From an uncultured Eubacteriales bacterium (GTDB lineage Bacteria > Bacillota > Clostridia > Oscillospirales > Acutalibacteraceae), in assembly GCA_934456435.1 (NCBI GenBank), contig CAKSHH010000006.1, positions 62,001-126,000 on the forward strand: DNA of 64,000 nt, read 5' to 3'. The first letter of the stretch is position 1. Each line of letters opens with the position of its first letter. The translations under genes and the position numbers were made by a program. Below the pieces are notes generated by a model. The model was not told the DNA's origin, ran no database searches, and was given only the letters and a program-made list of their open reading frames with translations. This document shows positions 32,121 through 40,600 of this stretch, piece by piece.

Positions 32121-33461
32121 TTACCTGTATTGATTATAAAGATTTACGATAGCATTCCACGTCAGAACGCCGACCTGACCGTTCTGCTCCAGTCCTTGCA
32201 GTCTTTGCACAGCAAGCACGGCATTTTGTGTCTGCTCTCCGTAATATCCGTCGACCGTAACATCCGGAACGGACGAATTGTTTGCGGCAATGGTTTTCAG
32301 ATAAGTCTGGATCTGTTCGACAACCTTTCCGCTTGCGCCCGTTGTGATGATATATCCGGGGTAAAGAAGCGATGAATAGCTCCTGTATTCGTCAGGCAGG
32401 GACGTGAGTATACCCTCGTATGCGTTCTGTATCATATCCCATGTGTCACGTCCGACAATTCCGTCCACATCAAGCCCGTACTGCGACTGGAACGTGAGCA
32501 CGGCGTCATAGGTCTCCTGTCCGAAATAGCCGTCTATGCCGACATAAGCAAGATTCTGGTTAAACTGACTTAAAAAGTTCAGGTAATACTGCAAAATTCT
32601 TACCGACGGACCGCTGTCTCCGTTTTTCAAAACATTTTCATATTTTCTTTCGGCTTCGCTTATTGTTATACCCTCGGAATAAAGCTCGGACAAGCCCTTG
32701 ATTCCGTTGTAAATCTGTCTAATCTTGTACCATGTCTCCTTGCCCACAATGCCGTCGGGGTCAAGGTTGAATATTCGCTGGAACTGCTTGACAGCGTTCT
32801 GTGTCGTCGCCTCAAAATAGCCCCTTGCCCCCGTCGTTATTTTCGGAATCGACGGGTAGTTGACTGCGATTCTGTTCAGTTCGCGCTGAATCTCGACAAC
32901 GTCCTCTCCGCCGCTTCCGAGTCTGAGCGGTCTGCCGGGATACGTCGGCGTATTAGTTTTTATCGGCGCATTTCTGACAATGTCTATATCGTTGCCGTAA
33001 TAATACTGAAGTATTCGGTAGGGTGTGTAACCCTGATTGGCAAGAGAGACGGTTCCCCATTGGGAAAGTCCCTCGCACGAGCCGGCGCAATACTGGGTAA
33101 AATACGGCTGAATCTGCCCCTGCTTGACGACATAATCATTGAATATGTCATCGACAATGCGGCTTATGTTTTCAAAGATATCTCTGCCCTCAACATAGTA
33201 CTGGTCGTACTGGGTTGAGTTCGTTATATCAAAATCATATCCTCTCGCCCTGTAATGCTCGGTAAATATCCTGTTGAGGGCAAAGGTTATCTCGGCATAA
33301 ATATTCGCTCTCAGCGCACTTTCGGGCCACGTCGGATATATCTCGCTCGACGCTACATTTTTTATATACTGGGCAAACGGAACCTGCACATTTCTTGCGG
33401 GTGAATCAGGTCTGCCGAGGTGCACGGTTATAAATTCGGGTACAATCGGTCTGTCAGGCAT
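32121..33461 (-). CDS. SpoIID/LytB-domain protein with three peptidoglycan-binding domains
   Basis: A 446-residue protein. The first ~170 residues are SpoIID/LytB-like: NVASSEIYPTWPESALRANI keeps the S-E-x-x-x-x-W-P motif with the catalytic Glu near 35, FDITNSTQYDQYY follows, and LSQWGTVSLANQGYTPY matches the G-x-S-Q-W-G motif. Three PG_binding_1 domains follow, each with a G-x-x-G-P/D-D-G-x-x-G pattern (about 190-260, 280-350, 370-445). SpoIID is a lytic transglycosylase active in engulfment. No signal peptide is present, suggesting cytosolic (mother cell) location and action on cortex or at mother-cell lysis. It overlaps the upstream gene by one base. Confidence 0.82.
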   Translation of the reverse strand: MPDRPIVPEFITVHLGRPDSPARNVQVPFAQYIKNVASSEIYPTWPESALRANIYAEITFALNRIFTEHYRARGYDFDITNSTQYDQYYVEGRDIFENISRIVDDIFNDYVVKQGQIQPYFTQYCAGSCEGLSQWGTVSLANQGYTPYRILQYYYGNDIDIVRNAPIKTNTPTYPGRPLRLGSGGEDVVEIQRELNRIAVNYPSIPKITTGARGYFEATTQNAVKQFQRIFNLDPDGIVGKETWYKIRQIYNGIKGLSELYSEGITISEAERKYENVLKNGDSGPSVRILQYYLNFLSQFNQNLAYVGIDGYFGQETYDAVLTFQSQYGLDVDGIVGRDTWDMIQNAYEGILTSLPDEYRSYSSLLYPGYIITTGASGKVVEQIQTYLKTIAANNSSVPDVTVDGYYGEQTQNAVLAVQRLQGLEQNGQVGVLTWNAIVNLYNQYR

Positions 33462-34075
33462 CAGACTTCACCTCCGTAAAGTCCCATCGGCTGATTCGGT
33501 ACGCTTACCGTTCCCGGTTCTCTTCCCGTCTTCGTCAGCGGCACAAGCCTTACGGGCTGAATTGACTTAGTTCCCGAAAAAACGGGAACATTGAAAAACT
33601 CCGACTTTGCAAATTCGGGGTGAGTAACGGTTACCTCGTACACAGCATAAGGCGCAACCGTCGTGTTATCTTCGTCAAGCGATATTCTGCTGTCCGGCGC
33701 AGGCAGATTTATGTTGTCGACAATTCCGTTTATGTCCGTATACCCGGAAAAGATTTCGCGGTCTCCCGTCTCAAGCGGAACTCTGATCTTAACAATGGCA
33801 TTGATTATCGGGAAACTTCTGCCCCCTGCCGTGACCTGCACTCTCATTGAGCCTTGAGATTTGTTTTTTTGTTCAAACTCATCGTAATCCTTGTACATTT
33901 CGGTCTCGCTGTCGCCGCCGACATTGCTCACGAACGGAAGCGCACTTGCCATAACCGGCACGGCGGTTTCGCTTTTTTCCGACGTGACGGTTTCTGCCGA
34001 TTCCTGCGGCATTTGCTTTGAAAACTCAACAAGCTCCTGCCGATATTTTTCTATCATATCTTCAAGATTATGCAT
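33461..34075 (-). CDS. Hypothetical spore-associated protein with carboxypeptidase-regulatory-like domain
   Basis: A 204-residue soluble protein. Residues 1-75 are polar with predicted helices (MHNLEDMIEKYRQELVEFSK); residues ~78-185 look like a beta-sandwich (IINAIVKIRVPLETGDREI, GYTDINGIVDNINLPAPD, EVTVTHPEF), like carboxypeptidase-regulatory or transthyretin-type domains. The stop overlaps the ATG of the SpoIID-domain gene by one base, so the proteins are made together and may act together on peptidoglycan. Its ribosome site GGAGG is buried in a hairpin (34078-34117). Confidence 0.65.
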   Translation of the reverse strand: MHNLEDMIEKYRQELVEFSKQMPQESAETVTSEKSETAVPVMASALPFVSNVGGDSETEMYKDYDEFEQKNKSQGSMRVQVTAGGRSFPIINAIVKIRVPLETGDREIFSGYTDINGIVDNINLPAPDSRISLDEDNTTVAPYAVYEVTVTHPEFAKSEFFNVPVFSGTKSIQPVRLVPLTKTGREPGTVSVPNQPMGLYGGEV

Positions 34076-34077
34076 TA

Positions 34078-34117
34078 AAAAACCTCCTTCGCTTTATAAT
34101 ATGCGAAAGAGGTTTTT
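34078..34117 (-). terminator. Terminator hairpin that also contains the next gene's ribosome site
   Basis: On the complement strand AAAAACCTCTTTCGC and GCGAAGGAGGTTTTT pair, followed directly by TTAATG, the start of the 33461-34075 gene. It would end transcripts of the exopolysaccharide genes. If read through, it would hide GGAGG (34083-34087). Confidence 0.75.
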
Positions 34118-34125
34118 CCTGCCAA

Positions 34126-35574
34126 TCAATTATTCTTTTGTGAGGAATGTCTGCCGTAGCCGTAGCCGTATGAGCCGTAGCCGCGTTTGCCGTACTTGCC
34201 GTATTTACCGTATCTGCCCGTCTCGCCCGAATGGCTTGTATCAACATTGAAAATACAGCCTATTATCTCGGCGCCGTTTGAATCAATGTCGTCAATAGAC
34301 ATCTTGATTCTCGAATACGGTGAGAAGTCCTCGCGCACAACGATGATTGCCGCATCAACAAATCCGGCGATAACCGACGTATCCGTAACAACGCTTGCCG
34401 GAGCGGTATCAATAATAACATAGTCAAACTCGCTGCGAACCGACTTGATAATCTCCTCCATTCTGTCCGTTGACAGAAGCTCGGAGGGATTGGCAACGGA
34501 CTTTCTGTCGGCGAGCACACAAATGTCAAATGTACTTACACGCTTGATTGCGTTGCCGAGCGTCATATTTCCGAGGATAACGTCGGAGAGTCCGCCATCT
34601 GTCTCAGGCAGAGAAAGCATCTTGCAAACCGACGGCTTTCTGAGGTCGGCGTCGATGAGAAGCACGTTTTTACCGTTCTGTGCAAGTGAAAGGGCGATAT
34701 TGACCGCCGAGGTCGTCTTGCCCTCGTTCTCGCAGGCGCTCGTTACAAGGAAAACCTTGTTGCCTGTTCGCGCGGAGTTATTCTCAATTTTCGTTCGGAT
34801 TGCCTTATAAGTCTCGATAAAGGAGAAGCCTGTTTTTCTGTCGGTAACAAGGAGTCCCTTCATGGTTTTGTTCTTGTTTTCAACCTGTTGAACAGAACCG
34901 AGAATGTGTATATCCAGCTTGTCGTTGAGTTCGTCGGAGGTCTTTACCGTGTCCTTGACAAGGAACATTATAAAGAACACAAGGCAGCACAGTATCGCCG
35001 CGGCAAAAGAAACAACAACAACCATAACGAACGAGGAACGGTTAGCATTGGAGCCGCCCGGCAGCACGGGCTTGTCGCACAGGGTAAGCTTTGCGTTCGG
35101 GTATGTCTTTGCGATAACGTCACCGTAAACATCGACGGCAGTCGACGCGATGGCATACGAAATCTTCGGGTCGCCCGTTGTGACCGACATAATTATAACG
35201 TTGGTGGACGGCACGGTGGAAACGCTTATGCTTCCGCTGACCGTTCCGTAATCCACGGGAGTCGAACAGTTCTGAACGATAGCCTCTTTCATAACGCTGC
35301 TGGAAAGAATGTATCTGAATGTGCCCGACATATTTATCTGAGCAGATATATCTCCGCTGTTGGCTCTTTCGCCGTCCATATTGGTGTTGACAACAAACGA
35401 TATTGTCGAAGTATAGGTTTCAACCTTTGTTGCTTCGGATACCGCCGCGGTAATGATTCCTGCCACAATGGCAACGATAAGAACTATCCAAAGCTTTTTT
35501 GTCAGCTCTCTGAAGAAAGCAAGGATGTTAAGCTCCAATCCCTTTTGATTAGATTTTTCCGAATATGCTCTCAA
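34126..35574 (-). CDS. Wzz-type chain-length regulator fused to bacterial tyrosine kinase (BY-kinase)
   Basis: A 482-residue protein. Two membrane helices (WIVLIVAIVAGIITAAV near 28 and VMVVVVSFAAAILCCLVFF near 190) flank an extracellular Wzz domain. The cytoplasmic kinase has Walker A ACENEGKTTSAVN (about 280), Walker A' LLIDADLRKPS (about 305) and Walker B YVIIDTAPAS (about 385). The tail is rich in Tyr-Gly (GKYGKYGKRGYGSYGYGYG), the autophosphorylation cluster. It controls polymer length in capsule or exopolysaccharide export. TTG 35574 follows GGAGGG at 6 bases; longer in-frame readings overlap the next gene and lack a site. Most Firmicutes split these two parts. Confidence 0.88.
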   Translation of the reverse strand: MRAYSEKSNQKGLELNILAFFRELTKKLWIVLIVAIVAGIITAAVSEATKVETYTSTISFVVNTNMDGERANSGDISAQINMSGTFRYILSSSVMKEAIVQNCSTPVDYGTVSGSISVSTVPSTNVIIMSVTTGDPKISYAIASTAVDVYGDVIAKTYPNAKLTLCDKPVLPGGSNANRSSFVMVVVVSFAAAILCCLVFFIMFLVKDTVKTSDELNDKLDIHILGSVQQVENKNKTMKGLLVTDRKTGFSFIETYKAIRTKIENNSARTGNKVFLVTSACENEGKTTSAVNIALSLAQNGKNVLLIDADLRKPSVCKMLSLPETDGGLSDVILGNMTLGNAIKRVSTFDICVLADRKSVANPSELLSTDRMEEIIKSVRSEFDYVIIDTAPASVVTDTSVIAGFVDAAIIVVREDFSPYSRIKMSIDDIDSNGAEIIGCIFNVDTSHSGETGRYGKYGKYGKRGYGSYGYGYGRHSSQKNN

Positions 35575-35612
35575 AGCAATCCCTCCAAAAGTATATTTTT
35601 CATAGTCATCCT

Positions 35613-36857
35613 TTATCTCCCCAAATTCCTGCTTCCGTATTCTCTCACGGACGTTGTGTATGTTGCGGCGTACATTATCGCGACAACAAGCTGTCCGTAT
35701 TTTGAACAATAACTGACGACACCCTCGTCCAGCACAAACATCAGCACAATGCACGTCAGAAACAAAATTGACATTTGACTGCGCCTTTGCAGGTAATTCC
35801 TTGCAAAGATCACAAAGCAATAAGCATACATTGAATAGTATATAATGAATCCAATAATGCCGAGCTCACTAAGTAGCTGCCAGTAATTGTTGTGGGTGTA
35901 ATATTTGCCCGTCGCATACTCCGCTTCAATAATTGAGCGGAAGTTGCCCATTCCCTTGCCTATCAGCGGCGATTCGGCAAACATATTCTTTGCCGCGTCA
36001 ACAAACACACCGCGAAGCATCATGCTTCCGTCGGTTTCCTCACCGTTAATATGGTTTATCATACTTTCAATTCGCCGTCCGATTACCGAATAAAGAGTTT
36101 CGTTCTCCATGACGAGGAAGTAAACCCCTATAACGCACAAAACCGCAACGATTATTCTTGCAATGTAGCCTCTCTTGTTGTAGGTCAGAAAAACGATTGC
36201 CAGCGGTCCCGCAACAGCCGCCAGAAGTCCCTTTCGTGAGCTTGAATAAACGCAGAAAAGGAACAGCAGAGCTGCCACCGGATACATATATTTTTTGTTT
36301 TTCACATAGGCGCGGTAGAACGCCATTGCAACGCCGAAATCCATCCAGTACGAAATATCATTCGGATTACACAGACTGTAATGGCTGCCGAGACTTCCGT
36401 ACTTCCATTGGCTCGGAGGCCAGACCGACGTTTCAAACGCGACTATCGCCAACATTCCTATCAGATAAAGCGTTATTATCCTTTCCAAATCCTCCGGCTC
36501 GTCAACGTAGACCGCAACGGATGTGCTTATCAGCAGGATCACCAAAAGACGCAGTATAAACGAAAAGTTATAGGACGAAAGGTACTGCGCCCACAGTCCG
36601 GACAAAGCGCCGAACCCGATCAGCAGAAGGTACCATATCGTTACATAAGGTATTACCGCTTGGCTGCGGTTCCTTTCCATAACAACAAGTATCGACGCAA
36701 TGAACATCACAATTGCCGCGACCGAAGCCGCCGCCGTGACCGTATACATCGTGAAAATAATCACTATATTTGCAAGGAATGCAATTTCATAAAAAAGCTT
36801 AGCTCTCTGCAAGGCATTGAGATTCACTTTTAGAATACCTTTTCTGAAAGTTACCAT
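35613..36857 (-). CDS. O-antigen ligase / Wzy-like polymerase
   Basis: A 414-residue membrane protein with about eleven helices. The large loop ends in THNNYWQLLSELGIIGFII (about 345), the H-N-x-x-L/W-x-x-L-x-E-x-G motif of the Wzy_C / O-antigen ligase superfamily. It probably polymerises or ligates an exopolysaccharide outside the membrane. ATG 36857 follows GAGAGG. It lies between a GT4 glycosyltransferase (12 bases upstream) and the BY-kinase gene in one operon. Confidence 0.85.
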   Translation of the reverse strand: MVTFRKGILKVNLNALQRAKLFYEIAFLANIVIIFTMYTVTAAASVAAIVMFIASILVVMERNRSQAVIPYVTIWYLLLIGFGALSGLWAQYLSSYNFSFILRLLVILLISTSVAVYVDEPEDLERIITLYLIGMLAIVAFETSVWPPSQWKYGSLGSHYSLCNPNDISYWMDFGVAMAFYRAYVKNKKYMYPVAALLFLFCVYSSSRKGLLAAVAGPLAIVFLTYNKRGYIARIIVAVLCVIGVYFLVMENETLYSVIGRRIESMINHINGEETDGSMMLRGVFVDAAKNMFAESPLIGKGMGNFRSIIEAEYATGKYYTHNNYWQLLSELGIIGFIIYYSMYAYCFVIFARNYLQRRSQMSILFLTCIVLMFVLDEGVVSYCSKYGQLVVAIMYAATYTTSVREYGSRNLGR

Positions 36858-36869
36858 ACAAGACCTCTC

Positions 36870-38135
36870 TTATGAGCCGACAACGGCGGGAACCGAAAGA
36901 AAATCGCGAAAAGATCTGCTTGCATCAAATCCTTTTTCCCACGTCTGTCTGATATTGTTCCTGTATACTTCTCTTTCCGATTTTTCCATATCATAGAACC
37001 TGTCAAGAATCTGCACGAACTCACCGATCTCGGCATCCTCGTCAAGGAGCCAGCCGTTAAAGCCGTCGCGCACAAGCTCGCTTACTCCTCCGACGTTTGT
37101 CGAAAGTATCGGTACGCCAAACGATGCCGCCTCCATCATGGAAACAGGCAGTCCCTCGCTCTTGCTTGCGCTGATAAATAAATCAACGGGATTTTTACGG
37201 TAATATTCACAGACCTCCGTGTTCGGAAGCTTGCCGAGAAGCTCGGTTTCAACACCGTTCAGCTTAAGCTTTACCGCTTTCTTCAGCTCGGCTTCTCTGT
37301 TGCCCGTGCCAATGTGGGTCCATTTAATATTACGATTCCCTGATTTTGCGAACAATTCGATAATATCGACTATTTCATCGACACGCTTGACATCCTTGAC
37401 CTGCGAGCATGAGACAATGTGCAAGCCGTTCTCCGACTGCTTTGAAAGTCCGTGGTCAAAGGTGCCGAGATATGCGGTTTTGACCTTGGAGCTGTATTCG
37501 GGATATTTTTCGGTAATGAATTTAGTTCCCGAATCCGAGCAGGGATAGACCGCATCGTATTTTTCAAGCAGATATCTTCTCAGCGGAAGATATCCGAGCA
37601 CATTTGCATTTTCATAAACATCATATCTGTGTGCCCTTGCAACAAGCTCCACATCGGGACAGAAGGACAACAAATATTCTTTCAGCTTCACACCGACGAG
37701 CGCAGTCACAAAGAACCAGTAGCTGTACACGGTAATACTGTCATATTCGTCCAAACCGCATTTTTCAAGCACGCTTTTACATTCCTCAAAGCTGCGCTGT
37801 GAGCGGTTACAGAAATATTCAAAGAACATACGCCGTCTGAGGCTCGTGCCGATCGCCTGCCTGTCATATCTCAGATATTCTGTCGGCACAACGAGGTTAT
37901 GAACCCCCTTGAGTATATCGCCCGTCCTGGCAATTCGCTGCTTTTTGACGGAAACATTGTAATACTCGGCGTTTTCCGGTACAGCTCTTGTGAGCTCCGC
38001 ATTCGGATCAAGCTCGATGGGGAGAATTATGATTCTGTCGAACTTGCTTTCGTGAAAAGATATTTCGGATTCTATAAACGATTCCCCCGATCCGAAAGGG
38101 AAACTGCTTGTAATCATAACAAGACATCTTTTCAC
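36870..38135 (-). CDS. Glycosyltransferase family 4
   Basis: A 421-residue GT-B enzyme. The N-domain begins LVMITSSFPFGSGESFIESE, a Gly-rich acceptor loop; the C-domain has IVSCSQVKDVKRVDEIVDII (about 245), KWTHIGTGNREAELK, and the donor-site signature SASKSEGLPVSMMEAASFGVPIL (about 340) with the E-x7-E motif. It adds a sugar to a lipid-linked intermediate in the cytosol. GTG 38135 has GGGGTGA 8 bases before it. It is the first visible gene of the exopolysaccharide operon, which lacks an initiating phosphoglycosyltransferase here. Confidence 0.87.
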   Translation of the reverse strand: MKRCLVMITSSFPFGSGESFIESEISFHESKFDRIIILPIELDPNAELTRAVPENAEYYNVSVKKQRIARTGDILKGVHNLVVPTEYLRYDRQAIGTSLRRRMFFEYFCNRSQRSFEECKSVLEKCGLDEYDSITVYSYWFFVTALVGVKLKEYLLSFCPDVELVARAHRYDVYENANVLGYLPLRRYLLEKYDAVYPCSDSGTKFITEKYPEYSSKVKTAYLGTFDHGLSKQSENGLHIVSCSQVKDVKRVDEIVDIIELFAKSGNRNIKWTHIGTGNREAELKKAVKLKLNGVETELLGKLPNTEVCEYYRKNPVDLFISASKSEGLPVSMMEAASFGVPILSTNVGGVSELVRDGFNGWLLDEDAEIGEFVQILDRFYDMEKSEREVYRNNIRQTWEKGFDASRSFRDFLSVPAVVGS

Positions 38136-38216
38136 AAAAATCACCCCACATTACTTCATTTTATCATTTTATCGACCGATTGTCTATATTTTTTTCAAAA
38201 TTCCTGCTTTTGCATA

Positions 38217-39593
38217 TCAACCGCAAATGCGAATAATAACCTCGGCAAAAATTGCCGCCGCGGTCAGAATATCGTCAATCGGCATAAATTCGTCCGCGCC
38301 GTGCATATTCGTCACGGTTCCGCGGCTTATCGCTCCGAAAGCAACGCCGTTTTCGATATCATGGACGTATGTTCCGCCGCCCATGCTTACACAGTCGCCG
38401 ACATCGCCGCTGTATTCCTCATAAGCGTCAAGAAGTGCCTTAACGAACGGTGAATCGGGGTCAACATAATGAGCCTCTCTCATTTTTGTATCTTCAATTT
38501 CAAATCCGTTTTCGGCGAGCTTGTCAGCGATAACCTTGCCGCAGTTTTCCTCGTCGGCGATCATCGGTGTTCTTGAATCAAAGCAGCCGTCAAAATGTCT
38601 GCCGTCGAAACGAACCGTATCAAGGGTCAGCGTGAGCCTGCCCAATTTGTCCTGCATATCAACACCGAAAGCCTCGCCGTTGTATTTTCCATGTGGGAAC
38701 AGCTTTTTGAGCGAAGTCACAAGCCTTGCACAGTCTGCGTCAAGCTCAATATAGCTGAGCAGTTCAATCAGCGCGGTTATGGGGTTATTTCCGTTTTCGG
38801 GAAGTGACGCATGAGCCGATATGCCCGTGCACACAACCTTTTTTCCGTCGAAAGAAAACTTTGCTCCCGTGCCTGCCGCAAGCTTCGCCGCCGACTCAAA
38901 TTCATCGCGGCTTACTCCCGCAAGCTCGGATTCCGCGCACGCTGGAACGGCATTTGCCGCTTCACCGGCAGTAAATGAAACAATATATTTCTCACCGCCC
39001 GAAAAATCCGTCTCGGCATAAAAATGCTTCGTGAATCTGCCCTTTTCGCCGTTGGTTACGGGAAACTCCGCATCCGGCGTGAATGTATATTTCGGGTACG
39101 GATTGGTTTCAAAATAGTGCTTTATATCGTCACTGCCGCATTCCTCGTCAGTACCCATGATCAGTCGGCAGTTCTTTTTCAACGGAAAGCCGAGGTCTTT
39201 AACGGCTTTCATCGCATAAAGCGCGGCAACGGCAGGTCCTTTGTCGTCGCTGACTCCCCTGCCGAAAATCTTTCCGTCCTTTTCGACAACCGTAAACGGG
39301 TCGGTGTGCCAGCCCTCTCCTGCCGGGACGACATCAAGATGAACAAGGATTCCGAGCTCCGTTTCGCCGCCGTTCATATCCGCCGTGCCGACATATCCGT
39401 CATGATTTTTTACGTCAAAACCAAACTCCTTTGCCATTTCAAGCCCTTTTTCAAGAGCTTCAAACGACTTCTCGCCGAAAGGCTTGCCCTCGGCCGCCTG
39501 AGAGCGAACGCTCGGTATACTCACAAGCTCCGCTATGCTTTTGAGCATATTCTCCTTGTTGCTGTTAAAGTATTCTACAATTTCTTTTCTCAT
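38217..39593 (-). CDS. pepV: M20-family dipeptidase, PepV/Sapep type
   Basis: A 458-residue metallopeptidase. LGILVHLDVVPAGEGW (about 80) gives the first metal His-x-Asp, GRGVSDDKGPAVAALYAM (about 110) the bridging Asp, and IMGTDEECGSDDIKHY (about 143) the catalytic Glu-Glu pair; a final His lies in MHGADEFMPIDDIL. PepV-type enzymes cleave dipeptides, including beta-Ala or D-amino-acid forms, in the cytosol. The ATG overlaps the stop of the zinc-ribbon gene by one base (TGATG), so the two are coupled. Confidence 0.92.
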   Translation of the reverse strand: MRKEIVEYFNSNKENMLKSIAELVSIPSVRSQAAEGKPFGEKSFEALEKGLEMAKEFGFDVKNHDGYVGTADMNGGETELGILVHLDVVPAGEGWHTDPFTVVEKDGKIFGRGVSDDKGPAVAALYAMKAVKDLGFPLKKNCRLIMGTDEECGSDDIKHYFETNPYPKYTFTPDAEFPVTNGEKGRFTKHFYAETDFSGGEKYIVSFTAGEAANAVPACAESELAGVSRDEFESAAKLAAGTGAKFSFDGKKVVCTGISAHASLPENGNNPITALIELLSYIELDADCARLVTSLKKLFPHGKYNGEAFGVDMQDKLGRLTLTLDTVRFDGRHFDGCFDSRTPMIADEENCGKVIADKLAENGFEIEDTKMREAHYVDPDSPFVKALLDAYEEYSGDVGDCVSMGGGTYVHDIENGVAFGAISRGTVTNMHGADEFMPIDDILTAAAIFAEVIIRICG

Positions 39594-39781
39594 CAAAATT
39601 CACACTCTGCATTACATTTTTCGGTTCTGATAAGCGAACCCTTTTCAACTGTGCCGTTTTCCGCTCCGCACCACGGGCAATAGATATGATCCTGCGGCGC
39701 CGTAAGGTCCGGATTGAGCGGCACATCGGAATTTCTGACGACTTCAAATCGCTTGTAACAACATTCACATTGCTTTTTCAT
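39593..39781 (-). CDS. Small Cys-rich (zinc-ribbon-like) protein
   Basis: A 62-residue protein with MKKQCECCYKRF near the start and YCPWCGAENG in the middle, two C-x(1-2)-C knuckles that can hold one zinc, plus a C-terminal CNAECEF. ATG 39781 follows AGAGGTG. It overlaps pepV by one base. Such small zinc-ribbon proteins have no assigned function; DNA, RNA or protein binding are all possible. Confidence 0.65.
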   Translation of the reverse strand: MKKQCECCYKRFEVVRNSDVPLNPDLTAPQDHIYCPWCGAENGTVEKGSLIRTEKCNAECEF

Positions 39782-39802
39782 TATGTAACACCTCTGAATA
39801 TG

Positions 39803-39836
39803 CAATACCGCACAATTGAGGCGTGCGGATTGCCTA
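39803..39836. repeat. Dispersed palindromic repeat, short copy C
   Basis: AATACCGCACAATTGAGG and GCGTGCGGATTGCC correspond to the ends of the copies at 8641 and 12170 with the centre deleted. It precedes the zinc-ribbon gene. A second imperfect hairpin (AGAACAA/TTGTTC near 39858) lies beside it, before the next gene end at 39950. Confidence 0.4.
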
Positions 39837-39949
39837 TATAAAAAGAGTCACCGAAAAGAACAACCGTGCGTTTTGTTCCGGCTCTGACGAATCAGCCCCA
39901 TTTTGCACAGTTATCCTTACTCAGCAACCCCTTATCCTTTTCTGACTGC

Positions 39950-40597
39950 TTATCTTCTGTCTCCGAAGAGGCTCTGTCTTGCCTTTCTGATTTCGGCAAT
40001 GTTGGAGGAAAGAACCTCGTCGCTGTTCTTCATTATGTCCTCAACAAATTCTGCAGCAGCCGAGCGGATCTCTCCCGCCCACTTGTCAGCCTTTGTCTTG
40101 GTGTCCTCAGCCTGATTGTTGGCGTCAAGGAGAATCGCGTCCGCCTGGCTCTTAGCGTTTCTGATTATGTTCTCTGCCTCAGCCGTTGCCTGAGCGCGGA
40201 CACGGTCGGAGAACTCATGAGCAAGCTTCGTTATCTCTGAGTTTTCAACCATCTGCTTTGCCTGCTCCGATGCGGCGGCAAGAGTTGACTTTGCGTTCGT
40301 CTCAGCCGTTGCGGCAATGCCCGACGCCTTTTCCTTTGCGGCGCTGATTATTCCGTCCGCCTCGGTCTGAGCCGAGGAAACGATAGAGGACGCTTCATTG
40401 TTCGCCTTTGTAATAAGATTGTTGTGATGAGCAACTACCTCCTGTGCTTTTTCGAGCTCAATGGGCAGGTCGTATCTGATGTCCTCTATGCACTGCTTGA
40501 TAGTTTCCGCATCAACGGCAACCTTTCCCGAAAGGGGAATTTTGCTTCCCATATCAATCGTGTCTTCGATCTTGTCAAGTAAACCCTGTACGTTCAT
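39950..40597 (-). CDS. Ala-rich coiled-coil protein (ATP synthase b/E- or DivIVA-like)
   Basis: A 215-residue protein. After a short N-terminal part (MNVQGLLDKIEDTIDMGSKI), residues ~45-190 are continuous helix rich in Ala, Glu and Lys with repeats such as AQTEADGIISAAKEKASGIA. This composition resembles the stalk subunits of rotary ATPases and DivIVA-type proteins, but no hydrophobic anchor is present. It is 3 bases after coaD, so it belongs to the rsmD-coaD run. A structural or scaffold role is likely; nothing more specific can be said. Confidence 0.65.
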   Translation of the reverse strand: MNVQGLLDKIEDTIDMGSKIPLSGKVAVDAETIKQCIEDIRYDLPIELEKAQEVVAHHNNLITKANNEASSIVSSAQTEADGIISAAKEKASGIAATAETNAKSTLAAASEQAKQMVENSEITKLAHEFSDRVRAQATAEAENIIRNAKSQADAILLDANNQAEDTKTKADKWAGEIRSAAAEFVEDIMKNSDEVLSSNIAEIRKARQSLFGDRR

Positions 40598-40600
40598 CGC

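Noticed and set aside
34888..35712. 274-codon + strand ORF opposite the BY-kinase
   Set aside because: Shadow of a well-supported gene; composition (Arg, Asn, His, Cys rich) is unlike a real protein.
35575..35820. In-frame N-terminal extension of the BY-kinase gene
   Set aside because: It overlaps the O-antigen ligase gene, lacks Wzz-type sequence, and a GGAGGG site sits 6 bases before TTG 35574.
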